Source of the DNA: Sandaracinobacteroides sayramensis
GTDB lineage: Bacteria > Pseudomonadota > Alphaproteobacteria > Sphingomonadales > Sphingomonadaceae
Length of the DNA stretch: 64,000 bases
Assembly (NCBI RefSeq): GCF_022014495.1
Contig: NZ_JAKLSQ010000003.1
Span: 1-64,000 of the forward strand
Direction of reading: 5' to 3'
Part shown: piece after piece, positions 17,308 to 26,806 of the stretch
Position numbering within the stretch: the first letter of the stretch is position 1
How the letters are laid out: each line of letters begins with the position of its first letter
Program-made: the position numbers and the translations under genes
Notes under the pieces: model-generated
Database searches by the model: none
Told to the model about the DNA's origin: nothing
Seen by the model: only the letters and a program-made list of their open reading frames with translations

Positions 17308-18548
17308 GACTGACCGCACTGGCTCTGGCCATGCTGCTGATGCTTGCGCCGGGCATGCTGCATGCCCGACGGGCCGACCTACCGCCGGTCGAGAAAGTGA
17401 ATGAAGCACTCGACAACCATCCGACCGTCATGGCCGCCGCCGCACGGGTCGAGGCGGCGCGCGCACGGGGGGACATGCTGCGTAAAGGCGCCCATGAGAC
17501 GACGGTCGCGGGCGGCTATGTTCGCCGCAGCGTCGACCGCGACGGCGGCTATGATGAGTTTGACGCGACCCTGTCCCGTCCGTTCCGTCTTCCCGGCAAG
17601 GCTGCGCTTGACCGCGAATCGGGTTCGGTGGGTATCGAGGTCGCGGAAAACCAGATGGAGGATGCCCGCCATCAGGCGGCGTTGATCCTGTCGGCACTCT
17701 GGCATGATTGGTTGACCGCTGGCAGCCACTATCGCAACGACCTCGACACGGTGCACTCGCTGGAAGCAGCTCTTACCGCCTTGCGTCGTCGCGTCCAGCT
17801 ACGTGACGCCTCGGCGCTCGATCTCGACCAGGCGTCTGCTGCGCTGGCGCAGGTTCAAGCTCAGGCTGCTGCATCGCTCTCTACGCGCGAGCAGGCGCGC
17901 GTGATTCTGGTCGCGACGTTTCCGGAGATACCGCTTCCTCCTGAGCCGGACGAACTCGCCTTGCCCGAACTGCCGACACAGAATCTCGAAACCATGCGGG
18001 CGCTGGTTGTCGAGCGCAGTCACGAGATTCGCGCCGCTGATCGCGAGGCGCAGCGATTGGCCGTCGTTGCGCGGCGGGTTCGGGCAGATCGGATAGCCGA
18101 TCCCTCCTTTGGAGTCCGCTTGTTCAGCGAGCGTAGCGGCATGGAGCGAGGAGCAGGTGTGGTAGCATCCATCCCGTTAGGGGGCGGCTATCGCCGGGCG
18201 GCCACCGATGAGGCTTCGGCCGAGGCGAATGCCGCCCGTCTCGAACTTGCGAATATCCAGCGATCGGTCGCGGCTATCGCCGACGCGGACCTGTCCAATG
18301 CACGCACCCGACTGGAGGCATGGCGAAGCGGGCAGGCATCGGCGCAAAGCGCCGCCGCCGCCGCCGGGAGGATGGAACGCGGCTATCAGCTAGGCCAGAT
18401 CGATCTCGTCGACCTGCTCTATGCCCGTCGCCAGGCGAACGACGCCCGCCGATCCGAGATTGACGCGCGATCGGAAGCGTCGCGGGCGCTACTGAAATTG
18501 CAGATCGATTCCCACAGTATTTGGGTTCCCGATGACGACCAAAATTGA
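17304..18548 (+). CDS. outer-membrane efflux protein (CzcC/TolC-like)
   Basis: 414 residues. Signal peptide MRLTALALAMLLMLAPGM ending near LHA, then long helical repeats rich in Ala, Arg and Glu with duplicated N- and C-halves as in the outer-membrane efflux (OEP) family (EALDNHPTVMAAAARVEAA... and GYQLGQIDLVDLLYARRQANDARR). The start at 17304 has GGAGGATCGC upstream. It completes the three-part export system with the two preceding genes. It lacks the lipoprotein Cys of many CzcC proteins. Confidence 0.88.
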   Translation: MRLTALALAMLLMLAPGMLHARRADLPPVEKVNEALDNHPTVMAAAARVEAARARGDMLRKGAHETTVAGGYVRRSVDRDGGYDEFDATLSRPFRLPGKAALDRESGSVGIEVAENQMEDARHQAALILSALWHDWLTAGSHYRNDLDTVHSLEAALTALRRRVQLRDASALDLDQASAALAQVQAQAAASLSTREQARVILVATFPEIPLPPEPDELALPELPTQNLETMRALVVERSHEIRAADREAQRLAVVARRVRADRIADPSFGVRLFSERSGMERGAGVVASIPLGGGYRRAATDEASAEANAARLELANIQRSVAAIADADLSNARTRLEAWRSGQASAQSAAAAAGRMERGYQLGQIDLVDLLYARRQANDARRSEIDARSEASRALLKLQIDSHSIWVPDDDQN

Positions 18549-18591
18549 GCTGATCTGCCCCCCAGCTTCGTCTTCACCTTGCGCCTGGCGT

Positions 18592-18790
18592 CCAATTGCG
18601 ATTGTCCATACGGTCGCCTGACGACCTTCGATACTGCTTATACCGCAGTTTGTCAGGAAGTTGGGCTACAACTGATCAGCGCCATGTAGCTTTCACCTCC
18701 ATCTCGGTTTCCTGCGCAGGGTCACTCGGTCCAATCGAGCAGCCACGGTTCGGCAGGAAACAAGTGCGCCTTGTCCGGTAATTCTGACCG
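18592..18790 (-). pseudogene. 3'-end remnant of a paralogue of the 253-residue transposon protein
   Basis: Aligns over ~200 bp with 23020-23222, including the region after the stop (ATTG-GGTTGTCCAT, CTGATCAGCGCC, TTTCCTGCGC-GGGTCACTCGGTCCAATCGAG). Read on the minus strand it ends PDKAHLFPAEPWLLDWTE, against PDKAHLFPSAPGILDWTE in the intact protein. It is diverged, so this is a relic of a related element, not a fresh duplication. The rest of the 18549-19001 gap shows no gene I can recognise. Confidence 0.8.
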
Positions 18791-19001
18791 CCAACATCGG
18801 CCTCCATGGCGCGCTCTCCCATTTTGCGAACGGTATACATAGACTATGGGTGGAAAACAGGTGTTCAACTCACTCATCGGCCAAGGCGGCCGTCGTCGCT
18901 ATTGCGACACCATCCTCCCGAACCCTATCTTCTGTATAGCCGACACAGTTTTAAGCAAGGCTCAGTGGACAAATGGGCCAGATGCCAACCGTCAGTAGCG
19001 G

Positions 19002-19742
19002 CTACGAACGAGCCAATTTCGCGAACTCAACCGGTGTATCCACCGGTTCATTCCTGTCTTTCCTTTCGGAGTAACGATCAACCATCTGGACAGCATGCGG
19101 CCGCAGCAACACTGTGAACCGCACAAGCTCCTCCATCACATCGACGATCCGGTCATAATAGCTGGACGGCTTCATGCGCCCGTTGCCGTCGAACTCATCG
19201 TAGGCCTTGGCGACGCTGGACTGGTTGGGAATGGTGACCATCCGCATCCAGCGGCCGAGGATGCGCAGATTATTGACGCTGTTGAACGACTGCGAACCGG
19301 CATTGACCTGCATGACCGCAAGCGTTCGGCCCTGCGTTGGTCGAACCCCCTTCATAGCAAGCGGCAGATGATCGATTTGCGCCTTCATGATGCCGGTGAT
19401 CTGCCCATGGCGTTCCGGGCTGCACCAAACCTGGCCTTCCGACCAGATCGAATGCTCGCGCAGTTCGTGGACCGCTGGATGATCATCGTAGGCGATGAGA
19501 TCGGGGGGCGGGAGGTCGGATGGATCGAAGATGCGCGTCTCGCAACTAAACAGTTGCAGCAGTCGCGCAGCCTCCTCCACGGCGAGCCGCGAGAACGAAC
19601 GATCCCGCAGCGAGCCGTAGAGTAGCAGGATGCGCGGTGGTGGGTCGAGTTCGCCAAGACCCAGCGCAGGCAGGCGGTGCACATACTCGGGCCTCAGAGC
19701 CGGAAAATGATCGGGGTCCGGAAGTGTACGCAAACGGCTCAT
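19002..19742 (-). CDS. arsH: ArsH, NADPH-dependent FMN reductase for organoarsenicals
   Basis: 246 residues, start ATG 19740-19742, which overlaps the acr3 stop by 4 bp. FMN-binding [20 protein letters not shown] near residue 42 is the flavodoxin-like signature, followed by the ArsH-specific stretch [33 protein letters not shown]. ArsH oxidises trivalent organoarsenicals with NADPH. Last gene of the ars operon. Confidence 0.95.
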   Translation of the reverse strand: MSRLRTLPDPDHFPALRPEYVHRLPALGLGELDPPPRILLLYGSLRDRSFSRLAVEEAARLLQLFSCETRIFDPSDLPPPDLIAYDDHPAVHELREHSIWSEGQVWCSPERHGQITGIMKAQIDHLPLAMKGVRPTQGRTLAVMQVNAGSQSFNSVNNLRILGRWMRMVTIPNQSSVAKAYDEFDGNGRMKPSSYYDRIVDVMEELVRFTVLLRPHAVQMVDRYSERKDRNEPVDTPVEFAKLARS

Positions 19743-20818
19743 GCAATATCCTTGGCGGAAAGGCTGGGCGTGGTAGCGGGGAACCATCGGCGGCCCAGCC
19801 AGAAGGCGACGTTCACCAACAGGATCAGCACCGGCACCTCGACAAGCGGGCCGATGACGGCTGCAAAGGCGACCGGCGATGCAAGGCCAAAGGCCGCGAT
19901 GGCAACGGCAATTGCCAGCTCGAAATTGTTGCCGGCTGCTGTGAACGCAACGGCGGACGTGCGGGGATAATCCGCCTCGATCAGTTTCCCCATCCAGAAG
20001 CTGATGAGGAACTGGACAACGAAATAGATGACGAGCGGGATGGCGATGCGGATCGCGTCACCCGGCAGGGTCAGGATATCCTGACCCTTCAGGCTGAACA
20101 TGGCGACGATCGTGAACAGCAGCGCCAGCAGCGTGACGGGGCCGATCTTTGTAAGGAAGCGCTGTTCATACCAGTCGTTGCCCTTGCGTGCGACCAACAC
20201 GCGTCGGGTTAGGAAGCCGGCAGCGAATGGGATGCCGAGATAAATGAGGACCGCCTGTGCAATGGTCCAGAAGCTGATGTCGATGACACTGCCTTCCAGC
20301 CCCAGCAGCGGCGGCAGGAACGCGAGGAAGAACCAGGCGTAAATACTGAAGAAGAGGATCTGGAACAGCGAGTTGAACGCGACCAATGCCGCTACATACT
20401 GGTTATCACCCTTCGCCAGCTGGTTCCAGACAATCACCATCGCGATGCAGCGGGCGAGGCCGATAAGGATCAGCCCGGTCATGTATTCGGGGTGATCGCG
20501 CAGGAAGATGACGGCGAGCGCGAACATCAGCACCGGGCCGATGATCCAGTTTTGGACGAGCGAGATGGCCAGAATGCGCTTGTCGCGGAACACCAGGGGC
20601 AGTTCCTCATAGCGAACCCGGGCGAGAGGCGGATACATCATCAGGATGAGCCCGACGGCGATAGGCAGGTTGGTGGTGCCGATGCTGAAGCTGTCGATCG
20701 TTGCCGGCAGCGCCGGAAACAGCGCGCCAAGGGCGACGCCCGCCGCCATTGCGAGGAAAATCCACAGCGTCAGATAGCGATCGAGGAAGGAGAGACGTGC
20801 GCGGGCAGAACTGCTCAT
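19739..20818 (-). CDS. acr3: arsenite efflux permease, ACR3 family
   Basis: 359 residues, ten hydrophobic segments. Conserved ACR3 features include [43 protein letters not shown] with the essential Cys of helix 4, and [17 protein letters not shown]. It exports arsenite across the inner membrane. Its start overlaps the arsC stop by 4 bp. This is ACR3, not the ArsB/12-helix type. Confidence 0.96.
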   Translation of the reverse strand: MSSSARARLSFLDRYLTLWIFLAMAAGVALGALFPALPATIDSFSIGTTNLPIAVGLILMMYPPLARVRYEELPLVFRDKRILAISLVQNWIIGPVLMFALAVIFLRDHPEYMTGLILIGLARCIAMVIVWNQLAKGDNQYVAALVAFNSLFQILFFSIYAWFFLAFLPPLLGLEGSVIDISFWTIAQAVLIYLGIPFAAGFLTRRVLVARKGNDWYEQRFLTKIGPVTLLALLFTIVAMFSLKGQDILTLPGDAIRIAIPLVIYFVVQFLISFWMGKLIEADYPRTSAVAFTAAGNNFELAIAVAIAAFGLASPVAFAAVIGPLVEVPVLILLVNVAFWLGRRWFPATTPSLSAKDIA

Positions 20819-21258
20819 GGTTGCCCAGGCTCCAAACGATTACCATCGGCGTCGATGACTTGTTCGCCGTCTTCCTTGGTGAACGCGCCCTGCTGTGGCG
20901 CTGGCAGTAGGTCGAGCACTTCCTCTGACGGACGGCACAGCTTCACACCCAATGGCGAGACGACGAGCGGTCGGTTGATGAGGATCGGGTGCGCCATCAT
21001 GGCGTCGATCAGCTGTTTGTCAGTAAGTTCGGGGTTGCCAAGGTTGAGGTCCGCATAGGGTGTCCCCTTCTCCCGCAGCAGGTCGCGGGGCGTAATGCCG
21101 GCCCGCTCGATCAGGCTTTCCAGCAGCGTCCGTGACGGCGGGGTCTTCAGATACTCGATGACATGCGGCTCAATCCCGGCGTTACGGATGAGACCGAGCG
21201 TGTTGCGCGACGTTCCGCACTCGGGGTTGTGATAGACGATGATATCGGTCGCCATCAC
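20815..21258 (-). CDS. arsC: glutaredoxin-dependent arsenate reductase ArsC
   Basis: 147 residues of the ArsC/Spx thioredoxin-like family: catalytic Cys14 in [13 protein letters not shown], then [32 protein letters not shown] with the conserved Arg residues, and the usual C-terminal KEDGE. It reduces arsenate to arsenite using glutathione and glutaredoxin, feeding ACR3. Start overlaps the upstream phosphatase-type reductase gene by 4 bp. Confidence 0.95.
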   Translation of the reverse strand: MMATDIIVYHNPECGTSRNTLGLIRNAGIEPHVIEYLKTPPSRTLLESLIERAGITPRDLLREKGTPYADLNLGNPELTDKQLIDAMMAHPILINRPLVVSPLGVKLCRPSEEVLDLLPAPQQGAFTKEDGEQVIDADGNRLEPGQP

Positions 21259-21782
21259 GCAGCACTCACGCGCGGCGAAGACGCGCCCTCAGCCTTTCCG
21301 ATTTCATTTATCTTGGCGTGCAGCGTTGATGCCTGCAGCTTGTCGATCGGCAGGGCCAACAGCAGGCTGATGCGGTTCTCGAGATATCGAAGCGCCGTCG
21401 CGAACGCCTGCACACGCTCTATCTCACTGCCTTCAACTCGTGATGGGTCCTCTATACCCCAATGGGCGGTCATCGGATGGCCCGCCCAGACGGGGCAACT
21501 TTCCCCTGCAGCGTCGTCGCAAACGGTGAAGATGAAATCCATTTTGGGTGCGTCGGGGCCGGAAAACTCGTCCCAGCTCTTCGAGCGCAACCCCTCGGTC
21601 GGATAGTCTAGACCCTTGAGCAGCCGGATCGTTTCGGGATGAACCACTCCTTTGGGAAAACTGCCGGCCGAGAAGGCGCGGAACCGATCGCCCCCGTTTT
21701 TCCGCAAGGCGCTTTCAGCCAGTATGGAACGAGCAGAATTGCCGGTGCACAGAAAGAGAACATTAAACGGCTTATCGGACAT
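21255..21782 (-). CDS. arsenate reductase of the LMW phosphotyrosine phosphatase fold
   Basis: 175 residues. The P-loop CTGNSARS (Cys12, Arg18) near the N-terminus and SAGSFPKGVVHPETIRLLKG, FIFTVCDDAAGESCPVWAG are those of the thioredoxin- or mycothiol-type ArsC class with the second Cys pair. Two distinct reductase folds in one operon give redundant electron sources. Eleven bases separate it from arsR upstream. Confidence 0.92.
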   Translation of the reverse strand: MSDKPFNVLFLCTGNSARSILAESALRKNGGDRFRAFSAGSFPKGVVHPETIRLLKGLDYPTEGLRSKSWDEFSGPDAPKMDFIFTVCDDAAGESCPVWAGHPMTAHWGIEDPSRVEGSEIERVQAFATALRYLENRISLLLALPIDKLQASTLHAKINEIGKAEGASSPRVSAA

Positions 21783-21793
21783 GCTTCACTCCA

Positions 21794-22123
21794 TCAGCAG
21801 CAGGTGAGTTCTGCCAACAGCGGCTCGCAAAGCTCGGGGCGCCCCTGGCAGCAGTCTTTGGCAAGAAACAACATCAGCGCCCGCAAGCCATCGACATCAG
21901 CGCGGTATTGGATGACGCGACTATGCCGTTCGGATGTGACGAGACCGGCTCGCGAAAGAATGGCCAGGTGGGTAGAAAGAGTGTTGGCCGGCACCTGAAG
22001 ATCGCGGGCAATCTCGCCCGCCGGCAAACCGTCAGGCTCGTGGCGCACAAGCAGTCGAAATGCGTCGAGCCTCGTCTCCTGAGAGAGGGCCGCAAGGGCG
22101 TCGAGTGCGTTCTTTGAATCCAT
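21794..22123 (-). CDS. arsR: ArsR family arsenite-responsive repressor
   Basis: 109 residues, winged helix with NTLSTHLAILSRAGLVTSERHSR recognition helix. The metal site is C-terminal: Cys91, Cys92 and Cys99 (KDCCQGRPELC), similar to the Acidithiobacillus-type ArsR rather than the E. coli helix-3 type, plus a terminal Cys pair (108, 109). First gene of the minus-strand ars operon, and it should repress it from the palindrome at 22131-22146. Confidence 0.95.
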   Translation of the reverse strand: MDSKNALDALAALSQETRLDAFRLLVRHEPDGLPAGEIARDLQVPANTLSTHLAILSRAGLVTSERHSRVIQYRADVDGLRALMLFLAKDCCQGRPELCEPLLAELTCC

Positions 22124-22130
22124 AATTCCG

Positions 22131-22146
22131 GATATATCGAAATATC
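22131..22146 (-). promoter_or_regulatory. candidate ArsR operator
   Basis: GATAT-ATCGAA-ATATC, an inverted repeat 8 bp upstream of the arsR start codon, where an autoregulatory operator is expected. The remaining spacer up to 22498 shows no recognisable gene. Confidence 0.5.
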
Positions 22147-22498
22147 AGGGAGGCGCAATAGGCGCCATGCTTTGCCGCTCCACTGCCTGCAAATTGTCGA
22201 CATCCTGCCCAGAGTCAGTCCGCTCTGCCGCTCCGACGCAAATTCGCTGCAATTCGCAACAACTGCCAAGGCAGCTGGACTGATGACATCATAGCATCAG
22301 GCTGCAATAAGACCGTTGCTGCGGCGCACATGGCTGCAGTGGGGCTTGGTAACCCCGACGCGCGACTGAGGCTTGGCCAGGTTCTGGCCGGGTCGCCGTC
22401 GTGCATGTCCAAGGCTTCGCCCAAAGACGGCGGCGCATTCGGACTCAGTCGCGGATGTTACCAAGGCCCGGCTTTCTGGGTCTGGGATATGGCGACGT

Positions 22499-22795
22499 AT
22501 GAAGATCACACTCGGCGGTCGATACACGATAGCGGAATTTGCTGATGTGCTGGCCGAAACGCTCTTCGCGCTTCAGGACAATGGGGTGGAAGAGGTCCAA
22601 GGTGCCAGCCTCTACCTCCAAACCTATTCGGATCGGCGTCAGTTCTTCCTGCTGAACGAAAGTGGCCGGCGCATTGAGCATCTCGATTATGATGGGGCAC
22701 ATGCGCGCACGTATCAGAGTAGATCAGAGCATCTGAACGTTGTGGAGGAGGGGCCCGTTGAGCGCCGCTTCTCGGATCGCCGCGGTGCCAAGTAG
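22499..22795 (+). CDS. hypothetical protein
   Basis: 98 residues starting MKITLGGRYTIAEFADVLAETLFALQDNGVEEVQGASLYLQTYSDRRQ... (shown in part). The frame is open further upstream, but the start at 22499 gives a natural alpha/beta N-terminus. Soluble, ends with a basic RRFSDRRGAK tail. I recognise no family. It may be a transposon-associated protein, as it lies among genes of unknown role next to istA/istB. Confidence 0.6.
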   Translation: MKITLGGRYTIAEFADVLAETLFALQDNGVEEVQGASLYLQTYSDRRQFFLLNESGRRIEHLDYDGAHARTYQSRSEHLNVVEEGPVERRFSDRRGAK

Positions 22796-22801
22796 CAAAT
22801 A

Positions 22802-22999
22802 TTATGAGTCGTCGATCTGGACCGAGTATTTTTTGGTCTCTGGGTTGCGAACGATCTTCGCCTTGTGCCCTGCGGCGCGGATAGCGAGAAACTCCCTGTT
22901 GAGACGCGAGACCTCGTCATATCCTCCGACCTTGTTAAGAAACTTAACGAACTTCGCCTGATCTGATGGCGACACTGGACGAATGCATATCCCTCGCAT
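22802..22999 (-). CDS. hypothetical small protein
   Basis: 65 residues, convergent with the preceding gene (6 bp between stops). Lys-rich, with FVKFLNKVGGYDEVSRLNREFLAIRAAGHKAKIVRNPETKKYSVQIDD (read in part), a helix-beta pattern that looks like a genuine small protein. No family recognised. Confidence 0.5.
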   Translation of the reverse strand: MRGICIRPVSPSDQAKFVKFLNKVGGYDEVSRLNREFLAIRAAGHKAKIVRNPETKKYSVQIDDS

Positions 23000-23150
23000 G
23001 GTCGAAAACCTAGGTCGTCGAATTGCGGTTGTCCATGTGCCCCTCTGGCGAAGCTGAAAAGCAGATTATGTCGTATTTTATCAGACACTCGGCATGCATC
23101 TGATCAGCGCCTAATTGGCCGGCACCTCAATCTCGATTTCCTGCGCCGGG

Positions 23151-23912
23151 TCACTCGGTCCAATCGAGGATCCCGGGTGCAGAGGGAAACAAGTGCGCCT
23201 TGTCCGGCAGTTCCGATCGCCAGGGGAAGAATACATCGAGCTTACGCGTCGAGCGGACAAACAGCCATTGCCTGTAGCGATTGCCGATCGCGTCAAAGAG
23301 ATGACCAAAATTTGTATCGAGCGCCGGTATCTCCGAAATGCGTCGCAAATTGCCAAAGTAGAGATCAATCGCCTTTATGCGCAGGTCATGTGAATTGATC
23401 GTTTGCGAAAGCTCGAGATAGAGGAGCGTCAACTCCAGCAGATCCAGCCCGTCAATTCGCCCGATGGCCGCTACTGCTATGTCGTCGAGCTCGGCGAGTT
23501 CCCAAGCGGGCGCCCAATGCTGCTCGAATAGAATGGGGCGCAGAAGCTCGTGAGCCCAGAGGGCGGCCTCGACATCACCGCGAGTCAATTTTCCTTCCAG
23601 GGCATTCCAGATCGGGCTTCTGAACCAGCGGGCTGTGCCAGCTGCCGCGGCTTCGGCCAGATTGACGGAATTGTCATCATCGTCTCGATCAATCGGGACA
23701 CTCTTGCCCGCTTTGTATTTGTCCCACTTGCGGGGCCGAAACACCCCATCGGGTCCGGCCTTGACCTTGTCTGGTTCCAGGCGGCGCTCCACGGCATAGG
23801 AGGACGAAACTCCCAGCCCCAACTCGACGGAGCGGTACCAAATGCGAGTCCGCAGTCGCCGCACCTCGGCGGTCTTCCGTCGTCCGCGCGCCGGCTTCTC
23901 CCCGGGATTCAT
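23151..23912 (-). CDS. hypothetical protein associated with the transposon
   Basis: 253 residues, start ATG 23910-23912. The N-terminus is basic (RGRRKTAEVRRLRTRIWYRS), followed by a middle region with an acidic DRDDDDNS patch and a helical C-terminal half (ELTLLYLELSQTINSHDLRIKAIDLYFGNL). No catalytic motif recognised. The last ~25 codons and the 3' flank occur again, diverged, at 18592-18790, so it travels with this element type. It is divergent from the small gene at 24001, which suggests the pair plus istA/istB form the element's own module. Confidence 0.65.
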   Translation of the reverse strand: MNPGEKPARGRRKTAEVRRLRTRIWYRSVELGLGVSSSYAVERRLEPDKVKAGPDGVFRPRKWDKYKAGKSVPIDRDDDDNSVNLAEAAAAGTARWFRSPIWNALEGKLTRGDVEAALWAHELLRPILFEQHWAPAWELAELDDIAVAAIGRIDGLDLLELTLLYLELSQTINSHDLRIKAIDLYFGNLRRISEIPALDTNFGHLFDAIGNRYRQWLFVRSTRKLDVFFPWRSELPDKAHLFPSAPGILDWTE

Positions 23913-24000
23913 GGGGTACAGAAAATCAACATTTCGGTTCGGGTTTTAGCGAATCGAAATCCGGGCGCAACCAGGCGCAACCGAGCAGCGGAGAGCGCAC

Positions 24001-24285
24001 ATGACCGAAAGCAAGGCAAACAATCATGCCCACCTCGCCGATACGCATGGCCGACTGCGAGCGGAGTTCCTCGAACTTTATGGTCCGGTCGTAGGCGGAG
24101 CGGATTTGGTGCGGGCGCTCGGCTACAGCAACGCGGCGGCTTTTCGCCAGGCACGTCGTCAGGGCCGCATCAGCCTCAACATATTTACGCTGCCGGCCCG
24201 CCGCGGTTCATTCGCGCTGAGCACGGATGTAGCCGACTGGCTCATCGCCGCCCGCCAAACTGGGAAGGAGAAGGACATGCCATAA
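24001..24285 (+). CDS. small putative DNA-binding protein
   Basis: 94 residues. The stretch GGADLVRALGYSNAAAFRQARRQGRISLN looks like an excisionase or MerR-type winged HTH start, and FALSTDVADWLIAARQ resembles the end of such domains. It lies 140 bp before istA in the same direction and could regulate or assist transposition. Assignment is by pattern only. Confidence 0.55.
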   Translation: MTESKANNHAHLADTHGRLRAEFLELYGPVVGGADLVRALGYSNAAAFRQARRQGRISLNIFTLPARRGSFALSTDVADWLIAARQTGKEKDMP

Positions 24286-24426
24286 AGCTCGACCATTCGC
24301 GGAGTTCATCCGCCAGAAGCCGAACATTTCGAGCTGGAAAATGCGACGGGCTTCGATGCGACAACATCGAAGCCCGGCAACGAAGGTCCAAACCTTACAC
24401 CGACCTTCTCCTCGCATCACCGGCAG

Positions 24427-26025
24427 ATGTCAAGCTGGGACGCTGTCCCGGAATTGGAAGGGCGCGCCCTGGCCGCCCGGAGGAGTAATATCGTGCAATC
24501 GAACCTGAGGGCCGTTCTACGGCAGATTCTTACCACAAACCATTCGCCCAACTTCATCGCCGAACAGAGAGGCATGTCACACAATACCGTGCGTAATTGG
24601 CGCAGGATCCTGGAGGAGAAGGAGATCACCTCCACGCAGCTTGATCTAATGACTGACCAGCAACTGGATAGTTTCATCCGCCGCCGTAGGCCCGCATTGA
24701 GGGGTACAGCGTTGCCAGATTGGGACGACGAGGTTCGGGCCATTCGTTCTGGCCTCAACAGGCTGGAAACCCACGCGATCTACGTGGGTCGGGTAGGTGA
24801 AGATTGTGCGATGGCTTACCGCACGTATTGTGAGCACCTTCGCCTTCACCTGCAAGCACTTGATCCGATATTGCGTCTTGATCATGTCCCAGGCTACGCC
24901 AATCAAACTGACTATGCAGGCTATATGCCGGAGGGTCGAGAAAACGGCGGGCACGAGCGCCGAAAATTTAAGCTCTTCGTTGCAGCCCTACCGTTTTCGC
25001 GGCTGATTGCCGCCGCGATCGTTCGCAGCGAAACCGTCGGCGACCATATCGAAGGCAATCAGCGAGCGTTGCACTATTATGGTGGCGTGCCGGCCATCCT
25101 GGTTCCCGACAATCTGAAAGCGGCGGTGATCTCAAGGCCCAAGTACGGGCCGCCGAGGCTGCAGGAACAATACCAGGCCTTTGCTGACCACTATGGTGCT
25201 GCAGTGGTACCGGCACGTCCCGGCCGACCGCAGGACAAATCGGCAGTCGAGAATTCCGTTAAGTTGGTGCAGCGGCTGCTCGGTATTCGCCTATCCCAGC
25301 GGCCGCTGCTCGAAATCGACGAGATGCAGCGCGTGCTCGACGACATCGTGGAGCAGTTGAACAATCGGCCGATGAGGCGCGCGAACGGACATTCGCGTCG
25401 GTCATTGTTTGAGGCTGAAGAACGGATGCACCTGAAACCGCTCCCCGCACAGCGGTTCGAACTGCGTGAGCCGACGGTCTCCCGCAAGATCGCGAAGGAC
25501 TATCACGTCGAGTACAAATCCAACTACTATTCCGTCCCGCATCGGCTTGTCGGCCAAAACGCAGACGTGCGGGCTACCGGGAGCCTCGTCGAGCTGTTTG
25601 TTGATGGGCTCTCGGTTGCCGTCCACACGAGAGCCTATTCGCTTAACTGCAGGATCACGAACGACCAACATCGGCCACCAAGCCACTCCTTTGCCTCCCA
25701 GACAGACCTCATGGAATGGGCAAAACGCTACACGGCCGACGTCGAAAAGCTGGCCGAAGTTGAAGTCATGCGGACCGAACTTCCTGAGATCCAGCGGCGC
25801 CAGCGCATTGCATGGATACAGAACCTGCCGAGAATCCACGGACGGCAAAGATTCGAGCAAGCCTGCCGGCGGGCTAACAGCTTCCAGGACCTTAGGTTCG
25901 ATCACGTCCGCAACGCGCTCGACAAAGGCATTGAGTCCTCGATGCCGGAGCCTTTGGCCCAGGCGGCGCCGCCAAAGCCTCAGCGGAACGTTCGGGGCGC
26001 TCGCTACTTTGGCAAGAAGGGGTAA
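24427..26025 (+). CDS. istA: IS21-family-like transposase IstA
   Basis: 532 residues. N-terminal HTH (SPNFIAEQRGMSHNTVRNWRRIL), then an integrase catalytic core with DDE residues Asp162 (NQTDYAGY), Asp228 (LVPDNLKAAV) and Glu275 (DKSAVENSVKLVQRLLG), and a C-terminal beta-barrel with YYSVPHRLVG and RKIAKDYHVEY. This is the IstA layout. It ends 4 bp before istB. It is longer at its N-terminus than most IstA proteins, and the exact start is not certain. Confidence 0.92.
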   Translation: MSSWDAVPELEGRALAARRSNIVQSNLRAVLRQILTTNHSPNFIAEQRGMSHNTVRNWRRILEEKEITSTQLDLMTDQQLDSFIRRRRPALRGTALPDWDDEVRAIRSGLNRLETHAIYVGRVGEDCAMAYRTYCEHLRLHLQALDPILRLDHVPGYANQTDYAGYMPEGRENGGHERRKFKLFVAALPFSRLIAAAIVRSETVGDHIEGNQRALHYYGGVPAILVPDNLKAAVISRPKYGPPRLQEQYQAFADHYGAAVVPARPGRPQDKSAVENSVKLVQRLLGIRLSQRPLLEIDEMQRVLDDIVEQLNNRPMRRANGHSRRSLFEAEERMHLKPLPAQRFELREPTVSRKIAKDYHVEYKSNYYSVPHRLVGQNADVRATGSLVELFVDGLSVAVHTRAYSLNCRITNDQHRPPSHSFASQTDLMEWAKRYTADVEKLAEVEVMRTELPEIQRRQRIAWIQNLPRIHGRQRFEQACRRANSFQDLRFDHVRNALDKGIESSMPEPLAQAAPPKPQRNVRGARYFGKKG

Positions 26026-26029
26026 GGCG

Positions 26030-26749
26030 ATGTACAGCACAAGAGAGCGACTTGTGTCGCTACACCTCGCAGGCATGGTGAAAGCCTTTGATCAGCAGTT
26101 GGGCTCATCCGCGTTTTCGGCGATGCCGTTCGAGGAACGGCTCGACCATCTTGCCGCTATGGAGGAGCACGAACGCGACCATCGGACACGTCGACGGCTT
26201 CTGCGGCAAGCCAAGTTCAAGATTGTGGCTGACCCGCGTGAGATCAACTTCGAGGCCCAACGCGGCCTTGATCGCGCCTATGTAGCGGAATTGCTGACCT
26301 GCGGGTGGATCCGACGCTGCGACAACGTACTGATCACCGGCCCGGCCGGCTCCGGGAAGTCATTTCTCGGTTCCGCATTCGGGGCGGCAGCGATAGATTG
26401 CGGCCTGTCGGTTCGCTACGTTCGCACCAATCCGATTCTCGAACAGATGGCGCTGGCGCACATCGATGGCTCGATCAGCAAGCTGCGCCATTCCCTGATC
26501 TCAGCATCGTTGTTGATCTTGGACGATTTTGGGATCGCGCCGATCACCCTCCGCGCCAAGGAGGATTTACTCGAACTGTTAGAAGGCAGGATAGACGCAG
26601 GATCGACCATTGTTATGGGTCAGCTGGCCCCTGAGGAGTGGCACGACTATCTCGACGCGCCGCACCTTGCCGACGCCATCATTGATCGGCTCTTTCAACG
26701 GTCACACCGTTTTGCACTGAAAGGCACATCAATGCGAATGCGGCTGTGA
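26030..26749 (+). CDS. istB: IS21-family-like transposition ATPase IstB
   Basis: 239 residues; start ATG 26030 preceded by GGGGTAAGGCG. AAA+ ATPase related to DnaC: Walker A GPAGSGKSFLG, Walker B SLLILDDFGIAP, and the family N-terminus RERLVSLHLAGMVKAFDQQL. It would form an oligomer that bends target DNA and activates IstA. Immediately followed by a hairpin and the right transposon end. Confidence 0.95.
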   Translation: MYSTRERLVSLHLAGMVKAFDQQLGSSAFSAMPFEERLDHLAAMEEHERDHRTRRRLLRQAKFKIVADPREINFEAQRGLDRAYVAELLTCGWIRRCDNVLITGPAGSGKSFLGSAFGAAAIDCGLSVRYVRTNPILEQMALAHIDGSISKLRHSLISASLLILDDFGIAPITLRAKEDLLELLEGRIDAGSTIVMGQLAPEEWHDYLDAPHLADAIIDRLFQRSHRFALKGTSMRMRL

Positions 26750-26756
26750 TTGCGGG

Positions 26757-26797
26757 GCAGACCTGCTGCGGCGGCACTGCCGCCACGGCAGGTCTGC
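26757..26797 (+). terminator. hairpin after istB
   Basis: GCAGACCTGC (26757-26766) pairs with GCAGGTCTGC (26788-26797), with an inner GGCGGCA/TGCCGCC pair. It can form a strong hairpin downstream of istB. No T-run, so a terminator or a transposon end structure are both possible. Confidence 0.55.
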
Positions 26798-26806
26798 TCG
26801 CAACGC

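Noticed and set aside
18592-23222. ars block as a recent composite transposon between direct repeats
   Set aside because: The repeats are clearly diverged and are gene tails, not insertion sequences.
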